NCBI GenBank assembly: GCA_046719465.1
Contig: JBDNCV010000047.1
Coordinates: 1 to 25,414, forward strand
Direction of reading: 5' to 3'
Length of the DNA: 25,414 bases
Source of the DNA: JANWYT01 sp046719465
GTDB lineage: Bacteria; Chloroflexota; Anaerolineae; Aggregatilineales; Phototrophicaceae
In this document: in pieces, positions 21,473 to 25,414 of the stretch
Layout: every line of letters begins with the position of its first letter
Numbering within the stretch: position 1 is the first letter of the stretch
The notes under the pieces: generated by a model
The model's database searches: none
Told to the model about the DNA's origin: nothing
Seen by the model: only the letters and a program-made list of their open reading frames with translations
Translations under genes and position numbers: made by a program

Positions 21473-22669
21473 CTAGGCGATGACCCCCTCCGCGCGCAGG
21501 CGGGCTTGTGTCGCGCGGTCGATGCTGAGCGCGTCCAGCACCTCGGCGGTGTGTTCCCCGAGGCGCGGCGGATGCCGATAGTAGGCCAGCGGCGTCTCTG
21601 AGAGGTGGATGGGCGTGGCGATGGACTTCAGCAGCCCCAGCGCGGGGTGTTCGATTTGGACGATCATGCCACGCTCGAGCAGGTGCGGGTCGCTGAGGGC
21701 TTCGGCGGTGGTGCGAATGCGTCCACAGGGCACGCCCGCGCGACGCAGGTCATCCAACCAGTCGTCCACTGCGCGCGTGCGGATGATCTCGCGCATGATC
21801 GGCAGCAGTGTCTCGTAGTGCGCCACGCGCTGGGCGTTGGTCTTGAAGCGCTCGTCCTGCGCCAGCGCTCCTCGCCCCACCAGCCGACAAAACGACTCGA
21901 AGATGTGATCCGAGCCGATGGCGAGGATAAACCAGTCGCCATCCGCCCCTTGAAACGCCTCATAGGGCACAACCTGCGGGTGACGGTTGCCGCGCCGCGC
22001 GGGGTCTTCGCCCGTAGCAAAGTACTCGGCGGCGTAGTTTTGCAGCCACGTGATCTGGCTGTCTTGGAGCGACATATCGAGGAACTGCCCCACGCCGCTG
22101 CGCTCGCGCGCGTGCAGCGCGGCCAGAATGCCAATGACTGCGAACAGACCGCAGGTGGCATCGGCAATCGCCGTCGGGAAGCGCATCGGCGGGCCGTCGA
22201 TCTCACCGGTGAGCGCCATGGTGCCGCCCTCGGCCTGCGCCACAAGGTCATAGCCGGGCTGGTCGGCGCGCGGCCCACGCCGCCCATAGCCGCTGATGGA
22301 GGCATAGATCAAGCGCGGGTTGATGGCGCGCAGCGTCGCATCGTCGACGCCGCAGCGTCGCAGCGCCGCGTTGCTCATGAGGTTCGTCAGAAACACGTCC
22401 GCCTCTCGCACAAGCTCATGGATGATCGCCTGCCCCTCAGGGCGGCTGATGTCGAGCGCAATGCCGCGCTTGTTACGGTTGAGCGAGAGGTAATAGGCGC
22501 TCTCCCCCTTCAAGAAGGGCGGCCCCCATTGGCGCGAGTTATCGCCCACGCCGGGGCGCTCCACTTTGATCACGTCTGCGCCCAGATCGCCCAGCAGCAT
22601 GGCCGCGTAGGGGCCTGCCAGCGCCTGCGTCTGATCGATCACTTTGAGGCCGTGTAGGGGGGCATTCAT
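21473..22669 (-). CDS. Class III (CaiB/BaiF/formyl-CoA transferase family) CoA-transferase
   Basis: A 398-residue enzyme. The ATG at 22669 (MNAPLHGLKVIDQ) is preferred because AGGAG lies 8 bases upstream and the first strand follows at once; upstream in-frame starts (22696, 22741) lack a ribosome binding site. Family motifs are ALAGPYAAMLLGDLGADVIK, ESAYYLSLNRNKRGIALD, and PGYDLVAQAEGG, whose Asp141 corresponds to the catalytic aspartate that forms the acyl-anhydride. C-terminal GVPCGRI and HPALG motifs are also typical. The enzyme moves CoA between carboxylic acids by a ternary mechanism; donor and acceptor cannot be told from sequence. It is not in an evident operon with an acyl-CoA dehydrogenase or racemase gene. 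Confidence 0.92.
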   Translation of the reverse strand: MNAPLHGLKVIDQTQALAGPYAAMLLGDLGADVIKVERPGVGDNSRQWGPPFLKGESAYYLSLNRNKRGIALDISRPEGQAIIHELVREADVFLTNLMSNAALRRCGVDDATLRAINPRLIYASISGYGRRGPRADQPGYDLVAQAEGGTMALTGEIDGPPMRFPTAIADATCGLFAVIGILAALHARERSGVGQFLDMSLQDSQITWLQNYAAEYFATGEDPARRGNRHPQVVPYEAFQGADGDWFILAIGSDHIFESFCRLVGRGALAQDERFKTNAQRVAHYETLLPIMREIIRTRAVDDWLDDLRRAGVPCGRIRTTAEALSDPHLLERGMIVQIEHPALGLLKSIATPIHLSETPLAYYRHPPRLGEHTAEVLDALSIDRATQARLRAEGVIA

Positions 22670-22780
22670 CGCCGCTGCTCCTGCGTGGGTGGTCATCACA
22701 GGGCAGGTATACCGCACGGCACGCTCGGCGGCCAGTGCCATCCGTCACAGCATCATCCTGATCAAGTGGGCAGGGGTGGG

Positions 22781-22885
22781 GCCTCACCCCTAAATCCCCT
22801 CTCCCGTGGAGAGGGGACTTGAAGCCCCCTTCTCCACCGGTGGCCGCAGGCAGGCCGCTTCGAGAAGGGGGCTGGGGGATAAGGC
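22781..22885 (-). repeat. Dispersed palindromic repeat, rearranged copy C
   Basis: Two hairpins lie side by side. One has stem CCCCTCTCC/GGAGAGGGG (22796-22816). The other has 12-bp arms AGCCCCCTTCTC and GAGAAGGGGGCT (22823-22834 and 22862-22873) with a 27-base loop. On the - strand the order is GCCT-TATCCCCCAG, stem arm, then GGCCTGCCTGCGGCCA in the loop, then the second arm. In copies A and B this GC-rich segment is outside the hairpin. It lies just beyond the alpha/beta hydrolase stop codon. Confidence 0.65.
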
Positions 22886-22891
22886 ATCCGC

Positions 22892-24211
22892 CTACTCGCC
22901 TGCGGCGCGGCGCTCAAACCGCAGCCCCACCGCCGAACGATTCGGGAAGCCCAGCCAATAGGTGTGATCGGCGTTGAAGCTGCCATCCTGCGCCACTGAG
23001 AAGCGCCCCTCCGCTGCGACTTCGATCAAGTCGAGATAGGCGGCGGTATCTGCGCCTTTGAGGTAGAGGTCAAAGAAGGCAGTGGCGAAGTGCTGGTTGA
23101 TGTTGTTCATGCGGTTGGAATCCCACACGTTGTCACCATAGCGCATGAACTGGCCGTATTCGGTGGCAGCGGCAGGCGGCGGGTTCGGCGCGACGTTGTG
23201 GCGCGCGCCCTCAAACACCAGCAGGTAGCGCTCGCTGTTCTGCGCCAGCTCGAACAGGCGGCGCGGCCCATTGGCATACCCCGACACGTCGTCTTGATCG
23301 CCTGCGACGAAGAACACTGGCACATCGAGCGTCGAGAGGCCATCCGCATCCCATAGGCCGAAATTCATCCCCCACGGCGCGAAGGCCATCACCGCCTTCA
23401 CGCGCTCATCCGCCTCAAAGTCGGCGTTGGCCACGCTGTTCACTGCCAGCAGATTCACGCCCGGGATGCCGAAGTTGCGCAGCACCGGCACATACGTTGC
23501 GCCGTAGCGCCCACCGGCCACGTTCAAAACGCCATAGCCGCCCATCGAGTAGCCGATTAAACCGGTGTTGTCCGCGTCGAGCAGGCCGTTGAAGGGGCTG
23601 TTGGGGTCGGCTGCGAGGTCGGCCATCGCGTCAATGGTGAAGCGCACGTCCAGCGGGCGGTTCAGCAGCGTGCTGGCAAAGCCGCTCACATCGCTAAAGG
23701 TCGATTCGGTGTGGTCAATCGCCACGACGACGTAGCCCTTGGAGGCCAAATTCTCGGTGAGGTAAGTCATCATGAAGCGCGACCCGGGGAAGCCGTGCGA
23801 GACGACGATGAGGGGATAGGGCGCGCCGCTGAAGTCAGGGGCAGCGTCGCGGGCAGCGCGCCCCCCGAAGGTGAAAGGAACCAGCGGCTGATTCGGATCA
23901 TCGGCGCGGCCCAGCGTGTCCTCGTAGAGGATCACCGGCGTGTCACCCTCCAGCGCCGCCGGATACCACACCTCGACCGTCAGGGTGCGGTCATAGCGCG
24001 GCTCTGGGTTAGCCTCACTGACGTTGAGGATGTCCACTTGATCAGGGTTGGTGAGCGTCAGCGTGCGCACGCCGACGCCGAAGCTGCCACGTGCCGCCAG
24101 CTCCGGCGCATCTGGGCGCGCATCGCCGAAGATCGCCACCTCCTGCGCAAGGCTCACCCCAGCAAGCATCAGCGCCACACCTGTCAACACCAATCGCTTT
24201 AATACCATCAT
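22892..24211 (-). CDS. Secreted alpha/beta hydrolase (PAF-acetylhydrolase/dienelactone hydrolase-like)
   Basis: A 439-residue protein from the ATG at 24211, which has AAGGAG 6 bases upstream; a second ATG follows directly. The signal peptide is MVLKRLVLTGVALMLAGVSLA-Q. The mature protein has the hydrolase core PLIVVSHGFPGSRFMMTYL (oxyanion region HGFPG), VVVAIDHTESTF, the nucleophile elbow GLIGYSMGGYG (Ser about 222), VPVFFVAGDQDD (acid Asp) and GARHN (His). The triad is complete. The layout, with an N-terminal strand block and GFPGSR, resembles platelet-activating-factor acetylhydrolase-like and polyester/dienelactone hydrolase groups. The substrate is unknown; export suggests an external ester. 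No strong promoter is visible upstream. Confidence 0.88.
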   Translation of the reverse strand: MMVLKRLVLTGVALMLAGVSLAQEVAIFGDARPDAPELAARGSFGVGVRTLTLTNPDQVDILNVSEANPEPRYDRTLTVEVWYPAALEGDTPVILYEDTLGRADDPNQPLVPFTFGGRAARDAAPDFSGAPYPLIVVSHGFPGSRFMMTYLTENLASKGYVVVAIDHTESTFSDVSGFASTLLNRPLDVRFTIDAMADLAADPNSPFNGLLDADNTGLIGYSMGGYGVLNVAGGRYGATYVPVLRNFGIPGVNLLAVNSVANADFEADERVKAVMAFAPWGMNFGLWDADGLSTLDVPVFFVAGDQDDVSGYANGPRRLFELAQNSERYLLVFEGARHNVAPNPPPAAATEYGQFMRYGDNVWDSNRMNNINQHFATAFFDLYLKGADTAAYLDLIEVAAEGRFSVAQDGSFNADHTYWLGFPNRSAVGLRFERRAAGE

Positions 24212-24387
24212 AACAATCTCCTTCTTTAAGTTGCGACGCCGCAAGACTAGCGTGCTTTACCGCAAGAAGCGAGTCGCCGATGGTATTACATGGTAGCTGA
24301 CCTCACGTGGTTGAACGAAGGTGGGGGCAAGGCGCGCCTCACCCCTAGAGGATATAGGAGTTCTCGTGCGCAACATCAGAAGGCGAG

Positions 24388-25071
24388 CTAGCCTAAGGTA
24401 CGAATGACCGAGAGCACCTTCCCGCGGATCTCGCAGCTGGCGGCGCTGACGTAAATCGGCTCCATTGCGGGGTGGGCTGGCTGCAAGCGGACGCGGTCGC
24501 CTTCGGGGTGATAGTACTTGAGGGTGGTCTCGCTGCGCTCGGGCAGCCACACCGCGACCATATCGCCGGGCTGTGCGACGAGTTGATGCCGCATGATGAC
24601 GATGTCGCCCTCGCGGATCATCGCGTCGATCATGCTGTCGCCCTTAACCTCCAGCGCGAACACCTCGTCGGGATCCGCGCCCATCAGCAGCGCAGGCGGC
24701 ACATCAATCAAGTCTTCCTCGTCGTAGTAGTGTCCAGCGTCGTCTGGCATCTGCACTGGCTTGCTGGCGACAATGTGGCCAATCCGTGGGACGCGCGCCA
24801 CCAGATCCTCCGCCTTGACGCGCTTGCGGCGCGTCCCCGGCAGGTGGCCAACCAACCGCAGCCCGCGCGAGATATGCTCAGAGCGCTCCAAGTAGCCCGC
24901 CTCAACCAGCTTGTTCAAGTTATAGTTAACAACCGAGGTCGACGAGATGTTGGTGGCCTCGCCGATGTTGCGAATAGTGGGCGGGTAGCCATAACGCTCA
25001 ATGTAACGTTGCATGAACCGCAGGATCGCCTTCTGCCGTTCGGAGAGCTTGTTGAAATCTTTCTGAGGCAT
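24388..25071 (-). CDS. lexA: LexA repressor (SOS regulator)
   Basis: A 227-residue protein from the ATG at 25071 (MPQKDFNKLSERQ), with GGGAAAGG just upstream; a GTG at 25089 is in frame but lacks a ribosome binding site. Residues 8-72 are the LexA winged helix (LSERQKAILRFMQRYIERYG, PPTIRNIGEAT, STSVVNYNLNKLVEAGYLER). The S24 domain has the nucleophile Ser146 in KGDSMIDAMIREGDIV and the general-base Lys185 in ETTLKYY. Aligned on GHIVASKP, the self-cleavage site reads Ala102-Ser103 where most LexA proteins have Ala-Gly. A longer-than-usual acidic insert (HYYDEEDLIDVP) follows. LexA represses SOS genes until RecA-ssDNA stimulates self-cleavage. Its own promoter carries a GAAC-N4-GTTC operator, so it is very probably autoregulated. 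Confidence 0.95.
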   Translation of the reverse strand: MPQKDFNKLSERQKAILRFMQRYIERYGYPPTIRNIGEATNISSTSVVNYNLNKLVEAGYLERSEHISRGLRLVGHLPGTRRKRVKAEDLVARVPRIGHIVASKPVQMPDDAGHYYDEEDLIDVPPALLMGADPDEVFALEVKGDSMIDAMIREGDIVIMRHQLVAQPGDMVAVWLPERSETTLKYYHPEGDRVRLQPAHPAMEPIYVSAASCEIRGKVLSVIRTLG

Positions 25072-25106
25072 CGCCTTTCCCTTTCCCACTGTGACACTTG
25101 TTCGAG

Positions 25107-25118
25107 GAATAAATGTTC
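25107..25118. promoter_or_regulatory. Possible second LexA half-matching operator
   Basis: GAAT-AAAT-GTTC differs at one position from GAAC-N4-GTTC. Its centre is 27 bases downstream of the main box, near the predicted transcription start of lexA, where a second repressor dimer would block initiation. It is supported by sequence match only. Confidence 0.4.
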
Positions 25119-25125
25119 TAACTTC

Positions 25126-25154
25126 ATCATAGCGAACACTCGTTCTTATGTCAA
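25126..25154 (-). promoter_or_regulatory. lexA promoter (sigma-70 type)
   Basis: On the - strand, a perfect TTGACA (25149-25154) and TATGAT (25126-25131; 5 of 6) are separated by 17 bases. The spacer contains the LexA box. Transcription would begin near 25119, leaving a 5' leader of about 48 bases. Confidence 0.8.
25134..25145. promoter_or_regulatory. LexA operator (SOS box), GAAC-ACTC-GTTC
   Basis: An exact GAAC-N4-GTTC dyad, preceded by C on the + strand, lies inside the 17-base spacer of the lexA promoter. It matches the core of the Gram-positive type SOS box (CGAACN4GTTCG). The position between -35 and -10 is ideal for repression by steric block. Confidence 0.85.
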
Positions 25155-25330
25155 ATAAGTGGTGGCGGTGGGGGTGTCTGCGCCAGAGGGCTGCGATACG
25201 TCAGAGGCTGAAGCCCCTTTCAAACAGCATGACTTCGCCGGATGCTTGAGCGTCCAGCGTTCCCATCGGTTCTGCCCTAGACACTCCCGCGGCAAGCAGC
25301 GCGTTGTTCACGTCCGCGCGCAGCGGCGCA

Positions 25331-25414
25331 TCATCCGGCTTGCTCGACGGTGCTGCCGTCTTGGGCCTGCTCGCACGGCAGCAGCACGCTGAAGGTGCTG
25401 CCGCGGCCCAGCGC
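25331..25414 (-). CDS. Sensor histidine kinase, C-terminal end (5' part outside window)
   Basis: On the - strand the frame is open from the window edge to a TGA at 25331-25333, giving the last 27 residues, ALGRGSTFSVLLPCEQAQDG and a short tail. ALGRGSTFSVLLP is the characteristic last strand block (G2 box and end) of the HATPase_c domain of histidine kinases. The rest of the gene, including any sensor domains, lies to the right of the window. No response regulator follows it: the next 177 bases lead into the lexA promoter. Confidence 0.8.
   Translation of the reverse strand, partial: ALGRGSTFSVLLPCEQAQDGSTVEQAG

Noticed and set aside
21605..22657. 350-codon open frame on the + strand opposite the CoA-transferase
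   Set aside because: It is a shadow of the GC-rich codon pattern on the other strand: Arg/His/Ala-rich, without recognisable motifs, while the - strand frame has all CoA-transferase motifs.

Overview
The window looks like a stretch of chromosome from a high-GC bacterium, most likely a member of Chloroflexota (Anaerolineae-like). This is an inference, not a proof. It rests on the mix of a SARP/BTAD-NB-ARC-TPR regulator, secreted TPR, PepSY and LCCL proteins, a TIR-FHA fusion, a one-piece pyruvate:ferredoxin oxidoreductase, and a LexA controlled by a GAAC-N4-GTTC operator of the Gram-positive type. None of the five tRNA genes encodes its CCA end. There is no phage, insertion sequence or CRISPR array.

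Left part (1-4296, + strand): five closely spaced or overlapping genes for surface polysaccharide synthesis. They are an HlpA-like sugar transferase (cut by the window edge), an FkbM methyltransferase, a DUF5672 protein, a GT2 glycosyltransferase and a GT4 glycosyltransferase. The FkbM and DUF5672 genes are clearly richer in AT than the rest. A 964-residue regulator on the - strand (4271-7165) converges on and overlaps the last glycosyltransferase. Divergent from it is a + strand run of exported proteins (7317-11744): a protein with two LCCL domains, a 24-codon leader ORF coupled to a TPR protein, and a protein with a duplicated four-cysteine module.

Middle part (11745-18438): a tRNA-Pro/tRNA-Gly/tRNA-CAT cluster with a good promoter and terminator, then nifJ on the - strand. 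Next come a secreted three-PepSY protein, tRNA-Arg, an FAD-dependent oxidoreductase on the - strand and tRNA-Phe on the - strand.

Right part (18439-25414): a probable three-gene operon (PIG-L deacetylase, small membrane protein, TIR-FHA protein) is the best candidate for a little-described signalling or defence module. It is followed on the - strand by a flavodoxin-like protein, a class III CoA-transferase, a secreted alpha/beta hydrolase and lexA. The lexA promoter carries an SOS box between its -35 and -10 elements. The last 84 bases hold the C-terminus of a sensor histidine kinase, on the - strand. A GC-rich palindromic repeat family of about 55 bp recurs in the intergenic spaces, at gene ends.
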